Notes: generated by a model from the sequence alone, not told the origin. A stretch of 64,000 nucleotides of DNA from Brevundimonas sp. MYb52 (GCF_002979535.1 NZ_PCPB01000001.1:496001-560000), one strand, 5' to 3'; numbered from the stretch's first letter, positions 50,094 through 59,356 are shown. Program-made: numbers and translations.

Positions 50094-52552
50094 GACATGG
50101 CCTCGTCAATCAGGGCGGCGTCCTCCAGCATCATGTCGGCGGCGGTGGTCCCAGGCGCACGCTCCTTGCCGATCTCCATCAGCAGGGGCACGGCGAAGGG
50201 CGAAACATGCTGAAGCCGCTCAACCCCGATCCGGCCCGAGATGCGTGTGAGAAACTCCCCCAGGCGCGCCAGGTCGAGGAGCCCTCGCGCCGCATCCTCG
50301 CGCGCGCAGGACAGGAGCAGATGGTCCGGATCGTGTCGGCGCAAGGTGTCGTAGATCAGATCGGCGGAGAAGGTCACCTGCCGTCCGTTCTTCTCATGGC
50401 CGGGCATGCGGCGCTCGATCAGGCCGCTGATCAGCGCACATTCCTTGAAGGCGCGTCTCACCATGAAACTCTCGTCCAGCCAGGCTTCAAGATCGTCGCC
50501 CAGCATGTCCTGCTGGAACAGGGCGTCGAAATCGAGGCTGTCCATGGGCCGCAGAGACCAGACGCAAAGCGCGTAGTCGTTGGCGAGATAGCCGATCGGC
50601 CCGACCCCGGCCCGGTCCAGCCGGCGAGTGATCAGCATGGCCAGGGTGGCGTGGGCCAGTCGGCCCTCGAAAGGATAGCAGACCATGTAGTGCCGTTTGC
50701 CGCGTCTGAAGGTCTCGACCAGGAGATCCTCCTCGCCGGGGATGCTTGAATGCGATTGCTGGGCGAACAGCCATTCGCAGACGTCGGGCGGGAGCCGCGA
50801 CCATGAGGCCTGGTCGCTGATCATCCGCCGGACCCGCTTGGCCAGGAAGGTGGAAAGCGCAAATCGGGAGCCGCCCCAGCTGGGAACCTTGGGCTGTTTG
50901 TCGTTCGAGCGGGTGACGATCGCGTCCGTCGCCCTGACCCCTTCGAAGCGCCAAATCTCGCCGGCGAAGAGGAAGCTGTCGCCCGGGGTCAGTTGTTCGA
51001 AATACCACTCCTCGGCCTGGCCGATCTTGCGCCCGGCGCCGCGTCGGCCCGCAAGCCGGATGTTGAGGGTCTGGGCCGCAACGATGACGCCGACATTCAT
51101 CCGGTGCCGGCGCGCCGTCTCCTCATTGAGGACGCGCCAGCGGCCGTCGGGACCGCGTATGATCCTTCGGAAGCGATCATAGTTTCTGAGCGCATAGCCG
51201 CCTGTCGAGACGAAATCGACGACCTGCTCGAAGGCCTCCCAGGACAGGCCTGCATAGGGCGCGGCCCGGCGCACCTCGTCATAGAGGTCCACAAGGTCGA
51301 AGGGCTCCGAACAGGCGCAGCCCATGACGTGCTGCGCGAGGACGTCTCTCGCCCCGGTTCGGGGCAGATCTCCGTCGAGGGCGTTTTCGGCCACCGCCTC
51401 CGCCGCCGCCTGGCACTCCAGCATCTCGAACCGGCTGGCGGGCACCAGGATGGCGCGGGAGGCCTCGTCCAGCCTGTGGTTGGCGCGTCCGATCCTTTGC
51501 ACCAGCCGCGAGGCGCCCTTGGGAGCCGCAAGCTGGATGACCAGATCGACCGCGCCCCAGTCGATGCCCAGATCCAGGGTCGAGGTGCAGACTACCGCTC
51601 TCAGTTCGTGGCGCGACATCGCCGCCTCGACCTTGCGACGTTGCTCGGCTGAAAGGCTGCCGTGGTGAAGGGCGATCGGCAGGTTGTCGTCATTCAGCCG
51701 CCATAGCTCCTGGAAGGCGAACTCCGCCTGCCAGCGGGTGTTGACGAAGACCAGGGTGGTGCGCGCCGTCTTTATGGTCTCATAGACCTCGGCCATGGCG
51801 TGCTGGGCGGTGTGACCGGCCCAGGGGACCCGGTTCTGCGACAGCAGAACCTCGAGCCGGGGCGGCGCGCCGGCCTGGCCAAGGACGATGTCGTCGCCAC
51901 GGTCCGACAGCCAGCGTCTGACGCGGGCCGGGTCGTCGACGGTCGCCGACAGACCGACGCACCGGACGCCGGGCGCAAAAGTCCTCAGCCGCGCCAGCCC
52001 CAAGGACAGCAGGTCTCCTCGCTTGGATCCGTGGATGGCGTGGATTTCGTCGATGATCACGCATTCCAGATCCTGGAAATAGTCGCGGGCGCCCTTCCAG
52101 GCGCAGAACAGGGCCAGTTGTTCCGGCGTGGTCAGCAGAATGTCCGGGGGGGATGTCCTCTGGCGCTGGCGCCGGGCCTGGCCGGTGTCGCCCGTGCGCG
52201 ACTCCACGAGGATGGGCAGATCCATGTCCCGGACCGGCGTCAGCAGGTTTCGTTCGACATCGACCGCCAGGGCCTTGAGGGGGGAGATGTAGAGGGTGTG
52301 AAGGGTCTTGCGGCCCTTGCGCGGGCCGCGTTCGGCCAGTTGCAGCAGGCTGGGCAGGAAGCCGGCGAGGGTCTTGCCGCCGCCTGTCGGCGCCACAAGC
52401 AGGACATCGGCGCCGGCTTTCGCCTTGTCGATCATGTCCAGCTGATGGGGGCGCAAGCTCCAGCCGCGGTCCACGAACCAGTCGCGAAACGGCGCTGGAA
52501 GCTGGCGGGTCGGATCTTTTGCAGATGTCGTGATCCGATGAGGCTTGGCCAT
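50090..52552 (-). CDS. Lhr-like ligase-associated DEXH helicase
   Basis: An 820-residue DNA helicase. Walker A is VLLVAPTGGGKTLAGFLPSL, DExH box CVIIDEIHAIHGSKRGDLLS, motif III LSATVDDPARV, helicase C with VDLVIQLAAPKGASRLVQRI and GRANHRLDEA. A winged-helix and Lhr-specific C-terminal region follow to residue 820. It unwinds damaged or nicked DNA for the associated ligase. The start at 52552 is the natural one; the open frame upstream covers a promoter. Its transcript from that promoter would have almost no leader. Confidence 0.93.
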   Translation of the reverse strand: MAKPHRITTSAKDPTRQLPAPFRDWFVDRGWSLRPHQLDMIDKAKAGADVLLVAPTGGGKTLAGFLPSLLQLAERGPRKGRKTLHTLYISPLKALAVDVERNLLTPVRDMDLPILVESRTGDTGQARRQRQRTSPPDILLTTPEQLALFCAWKGARDYFQDLECVIIDEIHAIHGSKRGDLLSLGLARLRTFAPGVRCVGLSATVDDPARVRRWLSDRGDDIVLGQAGAPPRLEVLLSQNRVPWAGHTAQHAMAEVYETIKTARTTLVFVNTRWQAEFAFQELWRLNDDNLPIALHHGSLSAEQRRKVEAAMSRHELRAVVCTSTLDLGIDWGAVDLVIQLAAPKGASRLVQRIGRANHRLDEASRAILVPASRFEMLECQAAAEAVAENALDGDLPRTGARDVLAQHVMGCACSEPFDLVDLYDEVRRAAPYAGLSWEAFEQVVDFVSTGGYALRNYDRFRRIIRGPDGRWRVLNEETARRHRMNVGVIVAAQTLNIRLAGRRGAGRKIGQAEEWYFEQLTPGDSFLFAGEIWRFEGVRATDAIVTRSNDKQPKVPSWGGSRFALSTFLAKRVRRMISDQASWSRLPPDVCEWLFAQQSHSSIPGEEDLLVETFRRGKRHYMVCYPFEGRLAHATLAMLITRRLDRAGVGPIGYLANDYALCVWSLRPMDSLDFDALFQQDMLGDDLEAWLDESFMVRRAFKECALISGLIERRMPGHEKNGRQVTFSADLIYDTLRRHDPDHLLLSCAREDAARGLLDLARLGEFLTRISGRIGVERLQHVSPFAVPLLMEIGKERAPGTTAADMMLEDAALIDEAMS

Positions 52553-52561
52553 GGTTTGAGC

Positions 52562-52586
52562 AACCCTCCACAGGAGCGCGCGTTCC
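52562..52586 (-). promoter_or_regulatory. EcfG-type promoter of the Lhr-helicase and pdeM genes
   Basis: GGAAC (52586-52582), 16 bases, GGTT (52565-52562). Predicted transcription start is about 3-6 bases before the ATG at 52552. Confidence 0.6.
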
Positions 52587-52624
52587 CTGAAGCGGAGGCG
52601 CAGGCTGTGCGTGTCGGGGGTTGA

Positions 52625-53839
52625 ATGGCGAGGCTGACGCAGAAGCGCGACCTGAGAAGCGGGCGATCTCTCTGGGCCGACAGCCCTTTTACAGGGGCGC
52701 CGGTTCGCCCTCTCAAGCAGGCCGTTTCGGTTGATGTCGCCGTCGTCGGAGCCGGGATCAGCGGCGCCCTGATGGCGCACGAGCTGTCGCGCGACCACAC
52801 CCTGGCCGTCCTTGATCGCAGGGCGCCCATGATGGGATCAACCACCGCCTCGACCGCCCTGTTGCAATGGGAGATCGATCTTCCACTGGAGGCGCTCGCG
52901 AAGCGCATAGGCCGGCCGAAGGCGCAGCGGGCCTATCTGCGCTCGCGGCGCGCGGTCGATGACCTGAAACAGATCATCGTCCAGGAGGGTATCCGTTGCG
53001 GCTACCGGGATCGCGACGCCCTCTATCTTGCGGGCGACGCCTATGGCCGCAGAGCCCTCGAAAGCGAGGCCGCAGCGAGGGCCGACGCCGGCCTGGAGAG
53101 CCGCTTCCTTGGGGCGGGTCAGGTTCGTGATCGGTTCGGGATCGACCGAACCGGCGCCATTCTCAGCGGCGGATCGGCCAGCGCCGACCCCGCTCAACTG
53201 ACGGCGGGCCTTCTGCGGCGCGCCCAGTCTCGCGGCGCAAGCCTCTTCTCGCCGGTCGATGTGATCGAGGCCGTGTCGGACCCGGACGGGGTGACCTTGC
53301 TGACCAGCACCGGGTTCGCTGTACGGGCTTCAGCGGTGGTCTTCTGTTGCGGTTACGAACGCCCCAAGGGCGTGACGGCGCCGGACTCCAGGGTGGTCTC
53401 GACCTGGGCGCTTGCGTCAACGCCCGGCTTTGCCGGTCCAGCCTGGCTGCGAGACACCCTCGTCTGGGAAGGATCAGACCCCTATCTCTACATGCGCACG
53501 AGCAACGACGGGCGATTGATCGTCGGCGGCGAGGATGAGGATTCGCCCACCGCCCATGCCAGCCGGGCGCTTCTGGAGCGCAAGACGGCGCGCATCCTGG
53601 CCAAGCTGAAGCACCTGCTTCCCGAGGTCGCGCTCGAGGTCGACTACGCATGGGCCGGGGCCTTCGGCGAGAGCGCGACGGGCCTGCCCCATATCGCGCC
53701 TGTACCGGGAATGGCCCACGCCTGGAGCGTCATGGGCTTCGGGGGCAATGGCATCACCTCCTCGGTGATCGCCAGCCAGGTCGTGGCGGCCTGGGTGAGG
53801 GGCGAGACTGACCCGGACGCGGACCTCTATCGTCCCTGA
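52625..53839 (+). CDS. FAD-dependent oxidoreductase, DAO family
   Basis: A 404-residue flavoenzyme. The dinucleotide site is VDVAVVGAGISGALMAHELS near residues 36-55, followed by LDRRAPMMGSTTASTALLQW. The DAO-type substrate domain spans about 100-330, and a second FAD contact appears near the end in AHAWSVMGFGGNGITSSVIA. It should oxidise an amino acid or amine; specificity cannot be read. It starts 72 bases from the Lhr gene on the opposite strand and opens the insert that splits the ligase cluster. No EcfG match precedes it. Confidence 0.87.
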   Translation: MARLTQKRDLRSGRSLWADSPFTGAPVRPLKQAVSVDVAVVGAGISGALMAHELSRDHTLAVLDRRAPMMGSTTASTALLQWEIDLPLEALAKRIGRPKAQRAYLRSRRAVDDLKQIIVQEGIRCGYRDRDALYLAGDAYGRRALESEAAARADAGLESRFLGAGQVRDRFGIDRTGAILSGGSASADPAQLTAGLLRRAQSRGASLFSPVDVIEAVSDPDGVTLLTSTGFAVRASAVVFCCGYERPKGVTAPDSRVVSTWALASTPGFAGPAWLRDTLVWEGSDPYLYMRTSNDGRLIVGGEDEDSPTAHASRALLERKTARILAKLKHLLPEVALEVDYAWAGAFGESATGLPHIAPVPGMAHAWSVMGFGGNGITSSVIASQVVAAWVRGETDPDADLYRP

Positions 53840-53912
53840 CGAGGAGCCCGCGGGCGTCCACGGCGTTAGGCTGACTCACTGCGGCCGGACCGGTCGAGTT
53901 CGGAACTGACCT

Positions 53913-54179
53913 ATGATCTCCACGGCCGATGTGGTCGGCGTCGCCGCCGCCCTGTGCTCTGTCAGCAGTTTCGCGCCCCAGATGTATAAGATCTGGAAGG
54001 AGCGCGACGCCTCCAGCGTCTCGCTCAAGACCTACGCCCTGACCGTGAGCTGCTTCATTCTATGGGTATGCTACGGCCTGCTGACCGAGGCATGGCCCGT
54101 GACCCTCGCCAACGGCTGCGCCCTTGTCATGGCCAGCGGCGTCTTGCTGATGAAGTGGCGCTTTGAACGAAAAGGCTAG
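53913..54179 (+). CDS. SemiSWEET-type small transporter
   Basis: An 88-residue protein with three membrane helices (VVGVAAALCSVSSFAPQMYK, YALTVSCFILWVCYGLLTEA, VTLANGCALVMASGVLLMKW). The PQ motif in SSFAPQMYKIWKERDASSVS and the spacing are those of bacterial SemiSWEETs, which work as homodimers to move small sugars. Ribosome site is not obvious. It sits between the oxidoreductase and the DUF3008 gene on the same strand. Confidence 0.9.
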   Translation: MISTADVVGVAAALCSVSSFAPQMYKIWKERDASSVSLKTYALTVSCFILWVCYGLLTEAWPVTLANGCALVMASGVLLMKWRFERKG

Positions 54180-54305
54180 GGACGGCCAAACGCACCGGAT
54201 CGATCGAGGTCGCGAGGCGGCTCGCGGCCTTCTGTCCGGTACAGGACTCTTCGGTCCTTAGGCGGCCATGGCGCTATCGGGGTCTCGCGTCAGCGCAGTC
54301 CCAGA

Positions 54306-54330
54306 GGAACCCGGGTTTCGGGGGCGGGTT
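54306..54330 (+). promoter_or_regulatory. EcfG-type promoter of the DUF3008 gene
   Basis: GGAAC (54306-54310), 16 bases, GGTT (54327-54330), about 67 bases before the ATG at 54397. Confidence 0.7.
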
Positions 54331-54396
54331 GAAAGAAGGCGTCTGACCGGCCTTTCGCTCGATCCGGCGATGGTCCGATTTCAGGGAGATTTCGAC

Positions 54397-54588
54397 ATGC
54401 CCGCCAAATCCGCAGCCCAGCAGAAGGCGGCAGGGGCCGCCTTGGCCGCAAAACGGGGCGATGCGCCGAAGAGCAAGCTTCGGGGCGCCTCGAAGTCCAT
54501 GGAGGAAAGCATGACCCGCAAGGAGTTGGAGGAGATGGCTTCAACCCCGCGCAAGGGCAAGCCGGAGCACACGGGCAAGTCGGCGTGA
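54397..54588 (+). CDS. DUF3008 small stress protein
   Basis: A 63-residue basic protein: MPAKSAAQQKAAGAALAAKR, then SKLRGASKSMEESMTRKELE and a TPRKGKPEHTGKSA ending. These are the family features of DUF3008, a short soluble protein typical of alphaproteobacterial stress regulons. The start at 54397 follows AGGGAGATTTCGAC; longer frames upstream overlap the promoter. Function unknown. Confidence 0.85.
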   Translation: MPAKSAAQQKAAGAALAAKRGDAPKSKLRGASKSMEESMTRKELEEMASTPRKGKPEHTGKSA

Positions 54589-54631
54589 CGCCGGGTTCCC
54601 TTGTCTTCTTCGCACACCTGGGAGACGCCTG

Positions 54632-54829
54632 ATGACGCAGCGGGACAAACCGGCCGAACGCACCGGCCGCGAGGCCGAGAATGAAAATCTGCGCCCGCCG
54701 GACCGGGCCGGACAGCCTCCGCGGCCGGCGACCGAACCCAGGGGCTCCAAAGCCTCAGGCCTATCGACCGAAACCCGGACGGATCCGGGCTCGGGCGAGC
54801 CCAATCCCCGACACAAGGACAGCCGCTAG
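54632..54829 (+). CDS. Small disordered hydrophilic protein
   Basis: A 65-residue protein rich in Arg, Glu, Pro and Gly (MTQRDKPAERTGREAENENL, then GQPPRPATEPRGSKASGL). It lacks hydrophobic segments and is almost surely unstructured. GGGAGACGCCTG precedes the ATG, a fair ribosome site. It begins 43 bases after the DUF3008 gene and may share its transcript. Composition resembles hydrophilin-type stress proteins, but that is a guess. Confidence 0.5.
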   Translation: MTQRDKPAERTGREAENENLRPPDRAGQPPRPATEPRGSKASGLSTETRTDPGSGEPNPRHKDSR

Positions 54830-54835
54830 CCGAAG

Positions 54836-56458
54836 TCAGGGGGCGGGCGAGGGCGCATCGAGCATGGCTTCGAGGGTAGGCAGCTCGTCCGCCTCCCTGG
54901 CCGGCTTGTCCCAGCGGATGCGGCTGATGCGGGGAAATCTCATGGCCACGCCGGACTTGTGGCGTTTGGACCTTTGCAGGCCCTCGAAGGCGACCTCGAG
55001 CACCAGGCCGAACTCGCGCGTCGCCGTGACGGAGCGGACGGGGCCGAAACGCTCGACCGTGTTCTCACGCACGAACCTGTCGAGCTGTTTCAGCTCTTCG
55101 TCGGTGAAGCCGAAATAGGCCTTGCCGACGGGCGTGAGGACATGGACGCCGTCGGCGTCCTCGGTCCAGACGCCGAAGGTGTAGTCGGAGTAGAAGCTGG
55201 AGCGCTTGCCGTGACCGCGCTGGGCGTACATCAGGACGGCGTCGATCAGATGCGGATCGCGCTTCCACTTGAACCAGGGCCCTCTGGGGCGGCCGGCCTC
55301 GTAGAGGCTGTCGAGCCGTTTCAGCATCAGCCCCTCCGCCGACTGGGAATCGCCCGGCGGCGGTTCGGCGCGACGGGCCGCCAGGTCTTCCCAGGTCCGG
55401 AAGGGCACGAGGGGCGACAGGTCGATGCGGTCTGAGCCGATTTCGCCGACGAAGCCTTCCAGGCGCTTGCGGCGCTCGGCGAAGGGCAGGGCGCGCAGGT
55501 CTTCCCCGTCGGCGGCCAGAAGATCATAGGCGCGCACGCCCGCCGGGTGGCTGATCATCAGCCTGGCGTCGGCCGTCTTGCGGTTCAACCTTTGCTGCAG
55601 GTCCCCGAAAGGAGCGACCCGACCGTCGCGCAGCACCAGGAGCTCGCCGTCGATGACCCCCTCATAGGCCAGGGCGGCCACGACATCGGGAAAGGCTCCG
55701 GATACGTCCTCGCCGGTGCGGCTGTAGAGGCGTTTGACGCCCCCTTCGCTGACCGCCTGGACGCGGATGCCGTCCCACTTCCATTCCGCGGCGTATTCGC
55801 CGGGGTCCAGCCTGGGCAGGTCGACGGCTTCGTCGATCGGTTGCGCCAGCATGACCGGGCGAAAGCGGCCGTGCGCCATGGCCGAGGGGCGCCCGGTCCT
55901 GCCGTCCAGCCAGGCCATAAGGTCGGCATAGGGCGGGGTCTGGGCGTGCCAGACCTCCTGTATGTCGGCGACCTCGACCCCGCCGAAGTCCGCCGCCGCC
56001 TGCCAGGCCAGTCGCGCCGAGACGCCGACGCGCAAACCCCCGGTCACCAGCTTCAGCAGGGCCCAGCGCCCGTCGGCGTCCAGGGCGTCCAGCCAGGCTT
56101 CCAGCAGGCCCTGAACCTCGCCGCGTTTGGCGGCGTTCAGCGCGTCGATCACCTCGGACAGTTCCGGTTCGCGGTTGGCGCCGTGACGGGCCGGCCAGAT
56201 CAGGGCGACGGTCTCCGCCAGGTCGCCGACATAGTCATAGGACAGGCGGAAGAGTTCGGGGTCGACCCGCCCCTCGACGACCTGACGGATGACGGCCGGC
56301 TTGGCGGCGGTGAAGGAGAGGGCGCCGGTCAGGGCGGCCAGGGCCCAGCCCCTGTCGGGATCGGGGGCGTCGGCCAGGTGGTCGCGGATCAGCCGGAGCT
56401 TGGCGTTGCGCGAGGCCGTGAAGGACAGCCGGTCCAGCAGGGCGGCGAAGGCGCGCAT
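54836..56458 (-). CDS. ATP-dependent DNA ligase of the repair cluster
   Basis: A 540-residue ligase. The N-terminal DNA-binding helical part covers residues 1-200. The adenylation domain has the nucleophile lysine in AEWKWDGIRVQ (about residue 228), with RLYSRTGEDVSGAFPD and VIDGELLVLRDGRVAPFG, then MLKRLDSLYEAGRPRG and FKWKRDPHLID. The OB-fold domain finishes the chain. It seals nicks using ATP and differs from the essential NAD-dependent LigA. The start shares one base with the upstream exonuclease gene. Its downstream partners are displaced by the plus-strand insert. Confidence 0.93.
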   Translation of the reverse strand: MRAFAALLDRLSFTASRNAKLRLIRDHLADAPDPDRGWALAALTGALSFTAAKPAVIRQVVEGRVDPELFRLSYDYVGDLAETVALIWPARHGANREPELSEVIDALNAAKRGEVQGLLEAWLDALDADGRWALLKLVTGGLRVGVSARLAWQAAADFGGVEVADIQEVWHAQTPPYADLMAWLDGRTGRPSAMAHGRFRPVMLAQPIDEAVDLPRLDPGEYAAEWKWDGIRVQAVSEGGVKRLYSRTGEDVSGAFPDVVAALAYEGVIDGELLVLRDGRVAPFGDLQQRLNRKTADARLMISHPAGVRAYDLLAADGEDLRALPFAERRKRLEGFVGEIGSDRIDLSPLVPFRTWEDLAARRAEPPPGDSQSAEGLMLKRLDSLYEAGRPRGPWFKWKRDPHLIDAVLMYAQRGHGKRSSFYSDYTFGVWTEDADGVHVLTPVGKAYFGFTDEELKQLDRFVRENTVERFGPVRSVTATREFGLVLEVAFEGLQRSKRHKSGVAMRFPRISRIRWDKPAREADELPTLEAMLDAPSPAP

Positions 56459-57477
56459 CAGTCGTCGTCCTCGTCTTCATAGCCGACCAGATGCAGGGCG
56501 CGCGCCTTCAGCCCCTGCAGTTCAGCCCAGCGGCGCAGGGCGTCGTCGCGGCCGTGGGTGATCCAGATTTCCTGGGGCGACAGCTCGGTCAGGGTGGAGG
56601 TCAACTCGTCCCAGTCGGCGTGGTCGGAGAGGATCAGCGGCAGCTCGACGCCGCGCTGGCGCACCCGCGCCCGGACGCTCATCCAACCCGAGGCGAAGGC
56701 GGTGACCGGATCGGGGAAACGTCGGCTCCAGCGGTCGGCGACGGCGGAGGGCGGAGCGATGACGATGCGCCCGGTGAAGTCGGCTTTTGATCCCGTGGCC
56801 GGGGCCAGCGGTCCCAGATCGACGCCGAAATGCTCATAGAGCCGGTTCAGCCGTTCCAGAGCGCCGTGGACATAGATGGTCTCGTCATAGCCCGCCTCGC
56901 GCAGCAGCCGGATCACTCGCTGCGCCTTGCCTAGGGCATAGGCGCCGACCAGGTGGGCGCGCTCGGGGAACTGCTGGACCGAGCGCAGCAGCCGGCCGAT
57001 CTCCTGCGTGTCCGGCGGATGGCGAAAGACCGGCAGGCCGAACGTCGCCTCGGTGATGAAGACGTCGCTCGGCACGGGCTCGAAGGCGGCGCAGGTGGGA
57101 TCGCGCCGGCGCTTGTAGTCGCCCGAGGCGGTGATGGTCAGGCCGCCCTGGCGGACGGTGGCCTGGGCCGAGCCGAGAACATGTCCGGCCGGCGCCAGGG
57201 AGACCTCTACGCCGCCGACCTTGAGCCGCTCGCCATAGGAGAGGGCCTGGGTCCGCCCGGCGAAGTCCGCGCCATAGCGCTCGCCCATGATGGCCAGGGT
57301 CTCGACCGTGGCCAGGACGGCGCCATGTCCCGCGCGGGCGTGATCCGCGTGACCATGGGTGATGACGGCCCGGTCCACCGGGCGCGGCGGGTCGATGTAG
57401 AAGTCGCCTCCCGGACACCACAGGCCGGCGGGAGTGGGCTGGAGGACAGAGGCGAGACCTTGACTGGGCGAGGGCAT
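56458..57477 (-). CDS. Ligase-associated MBL-fold exonuclease
   Basis: A 339-residue metallo-beta-lactamase/beta-CASP nuclease. The metal motif is ITHGHADHARAGHGAV, followed by SLAPAGHVLGSAQATVRQ and ITASGDYKRRRDPTCAAF. The beta-CASP part includes LVGAYALGKAQRVIRLLREA, and the end has LILSDHADWDELTSTLTEL and IWITHGRDDAL. It trims DNA ends before ligation. The ATG at 57477 gives the family length; the frame opens further but lacks a ribosome site. First gene of the repair pair. Confidence 0.9.
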   Translation of the reverse strand: MPSPSQGLASVLQPTPAGLWCPGGDFYIDPPRPVDRAVITHGHADHARAGHGAVLATVETLAIMGERYGADFAGRTQALSYGERLKVGGVEVSLAPAGHVLGSAQATVRQGGLTITASGDYKRRRDPTCAAFEPVPSDVFITEATFGLPVFRHPPDTQEIGRLLRSVQQFPERAHLVGAYALGKAQRVIRLLREAGYDETIYVHGALERLNRLYEHFGVDLGPLAPATGSKADFTGRIVIAPPSAVADRWSRRFPDPVTAFASGWMSVRARVRQRGVELPLILSDHADWDELTSTLTELSPQEIWITHGRDDALRRWAELQGLKARALHLVGYEDEDDD

Positions 57478-57539
57478 GCGCTTTCGGGCGTCTCCTGGTG
57501 AAGGCCGTCGCCTCGGGGCGGCGCCGAGGACGGCAAGGG

Positions 57540-57564
57540 AGAACGCTGCGGGCTCGTCAGCGTT
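57540..57564 (+). promoter_or_regulatory. Weaker EcfG-like promoter upstream of the SDR gene
   Basis: AGAAC (57540-57544), 16 bases, CGTT (57561-57564): one mismatch in the -35. The SDR ATG lies 110 bases downstream. Confidence 0.35.
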
Positions 57565-57673
57565 GCGAGGGTCCGGTCGGCGGCCGGGTGGAACGTCGCG
57601 AGGGACGAGGACATTAGATCGGCGTCCCCTGCGCCGCCCCTGGCCGGGACAGGCGCCACAACGAGGAAGACCC

Positions 57674-58567
57674 ATGTCCGATCGCCTCGCCATGCAGGAT
57701 CCGCGCAACCAGTATCCCCGACCGCCCTTTCCCCGTCAGCCTCAGGCCGAACCCGGCCTTGCGGGCCGGATGAGCCCGCGGCCCGACCATGGCGAGGACA
57801 GCTATGTCGGGCATGGTCGTCTGAAAGGGCGCCGGGCCCTGATCACGGGCGGAGATTCCGGCATCGGCCGGGCGACCGCCATCGCTTTTGCGCGAGAAGG
57901 CGCTGACGTCGCCATCGGCTATCTGCCGTCGGAGGAGGCTGACGCCGCAGAGGTGGTCGCCCTGATCGAGAAGGCCGGGGTGAAGGCTCTGGCCCTGGCC
58001 GGCGACGTCAGGGATGAAGCGTGGAATACGACCATGACGGCCCGCGTGGTCGAGGCGTTCGGCGGCCTCGACATCCTGGTCGTCAACGCCGGCCACCAGC
58101 AGTTCCGCAAGGCGGTGTCGGAGGTCTCGACCGACGACTTCGACACGACGCTGAAGACCAACCTCTACGCGCTTCACTGGCTCTGCAAGGCCGCCGAACC
58201 CCATCTGCCGCCAGGGGCATCCATCATCACCACCGCCTCGATCCAGGCCTATGAGCCCTCGGACATCCTTCTGGACTACGCCACGACCAAGGCGGGGATC
58301 GTCGCCTACACCAAGGCCCTGGCCAAGCAGATGATCGAAAAGGGCGTGCGGGTGAACGCCGTCGCGCCGGGGCCCTTCTGGACCGTGCTTCAACCCAGCG
58401 GCGGTCAACCCCAGGACAAGGTCGAGCAGTTCGGGGGCCACAGCGCCTTCGGCCGGCCGGGGCAGCCGGTGGAGATCGCTCCGGTCTATGTCCTGCTGGC
58501 CTCCCAGGAAGCCAGCTTCGTCACCGGCGAGGTCTGGGGCGTGACCGGCGGGGCCGGGATCAGCTGA
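57674..58567 (+). CDS. SDR family oxidoreductase, stress-associated type
   Basis: A 297-residue short-chain dehydrogenase. The N-terminal 45 residues are polar and proline-rich (QDPRNQYPRPPFPRQPQAEP), typical of the YhxC/GS39-like stress SDRs. The NAD(P) site is ALITGGDSGIGRATAIAFAR, the catalytic centre has IITTASIQAYEP (Ser) and YATTKAGIVAYTKAL (Tyr-x-x-x-Lys), and the end has GVTGGAGIS. It would reduce or oxidise small carbonyl compounds. ATG at 57674 with AGGAAGACCC upstream. Confidence 0.9.
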   Translation: MSDRLAMQDPRNQYPRPPFPRQPQAEPGLAGRMSPRPDHGEDSYVGHGRLKGRRALITGGDSGIGRATAIAFAREGADVAIGYLPSEEADAAEVVALIEKAGVKALALAGDVRDEAWNTTMTARVVEAFGGLDILVVNAGHQQFRKAVSEVSTDDFDTTLKTNLYALHWLCKAAEPHLPPGASIITTASIQAYEPSDILLDYATTKAGIVAYTKALAKQMIEKGVRVNAVAPGPFWTVLQPSGGQPQDKVEQFGGHSAFGRPGQPVEIAPVYVLLASQEASFVTGEVWGVTGGAGIS

Positions 58568-58585
58568 TCAACAGCCCGCCTGGCT

Positions 58586-59356
58586 TCAGGCGGCCTGCCG
58601 CGCTTCATCCGGTCGAAGGGTCAGGACACGGACGCCGTCGCGGGTGACGGCGACGGTGTGTTCGAACTGGGCGGAAAGCTTGCCGTCGGTGGTGACGACG
58701 GTCCAGCCGTCGTCCAGGGTCTCCACGGTCCGGCGGCCCTGGTTGAGCATGGGCTCGATGGTGAAGACCATGCCTTCGCGCAGCTTCATGCCGCTTCCGG
58801 GCTTGCCGAAATGCAGGACCTGGGGCGCTTCGTGCATCTCACGGCCTATGCCGTGGCCGCAGTAGTCTCGCACGACGGAATAGCCGTTCTTCGTCGCGTG
58901 CCGTTCGATGGCGTGGCCGATGTCTCCGAGCGTGGCGCCGGGACGGACGGTGCGGATTCCCTTCCACATGGCCTCATAGGTGGTCTGGACCAGGCGGCGG
59001 GCGGGGCGGGCGACCTCGCCGAGGAGATAGGTCTTGCTGGAGTCGGCGATGAAGCCGTCCTTCTCCAGGGTGATATCCAGATTGACGATGTCGCCGTCGC
59101 ACAGGATCTCGTCGGCGGACGGCACGCCGTGGCAGACGACCTGGTTGCGTGAACTGTTGAGCACGAAGCCGTAGCCGTACTGGCCCTTGCTGGCGGGGCG
59201 GGCCTTCAGGTCATCGACGATGAAGGTCTCGACCAGACTATCGATCTGCAGGGTGCTCATGCCCGCCAGTTCCAGGCCGTCCAGATGGGTGAAGACCGAG
59301 GCGAGCAGCCGGCCCGCTTCGGCCATCAGTTCGATTTCGGCTGGGGTCTTGGTCAT
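58586..59356 (-). CDS. map: Type I methionine aminopeptidase
   Basis: A 256-residue metallopeptidase that removes the initial methionine. The metal ligands are the two aspartates in IVNLDITLEKDGFIADSSKT, the histidine in DYCGHGIGREMHEAP, and the glutamates in VFTIEPMLN and QFEHTVAV. The N-terminal LMAEAGRLLASVFTHL helix is normal for type I. Its start overlaps the ParD-like gene by four bases (ATGA), a pairing seen mainly in second, non-housekeeping map copies. It converges with the SDR gene. Confidence 0.94.
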   Translation of the reverse strand: MTKTPAEIELMAEAGRLLASVFTHLDGLELAGMSTLQIDSLVETFIVDDLKARPASKGQYGYGFVLNSSRNQVVCHGVPSADEILCDGDIVNLDITLEKDGFIADSSKTYLLGEVARPARRLVQTTYEAMWKGIRTVRPGATLGDIGHAIERHATKNGYSVVRDYCGHGIGREMHEAPQVLHFGKPGSGMKLREGMVFTIEPMLNQGRRTVETLDDGWTVVTTDGKLSAQFEHTVAVTRDGVRVLTLRPDEARQAA

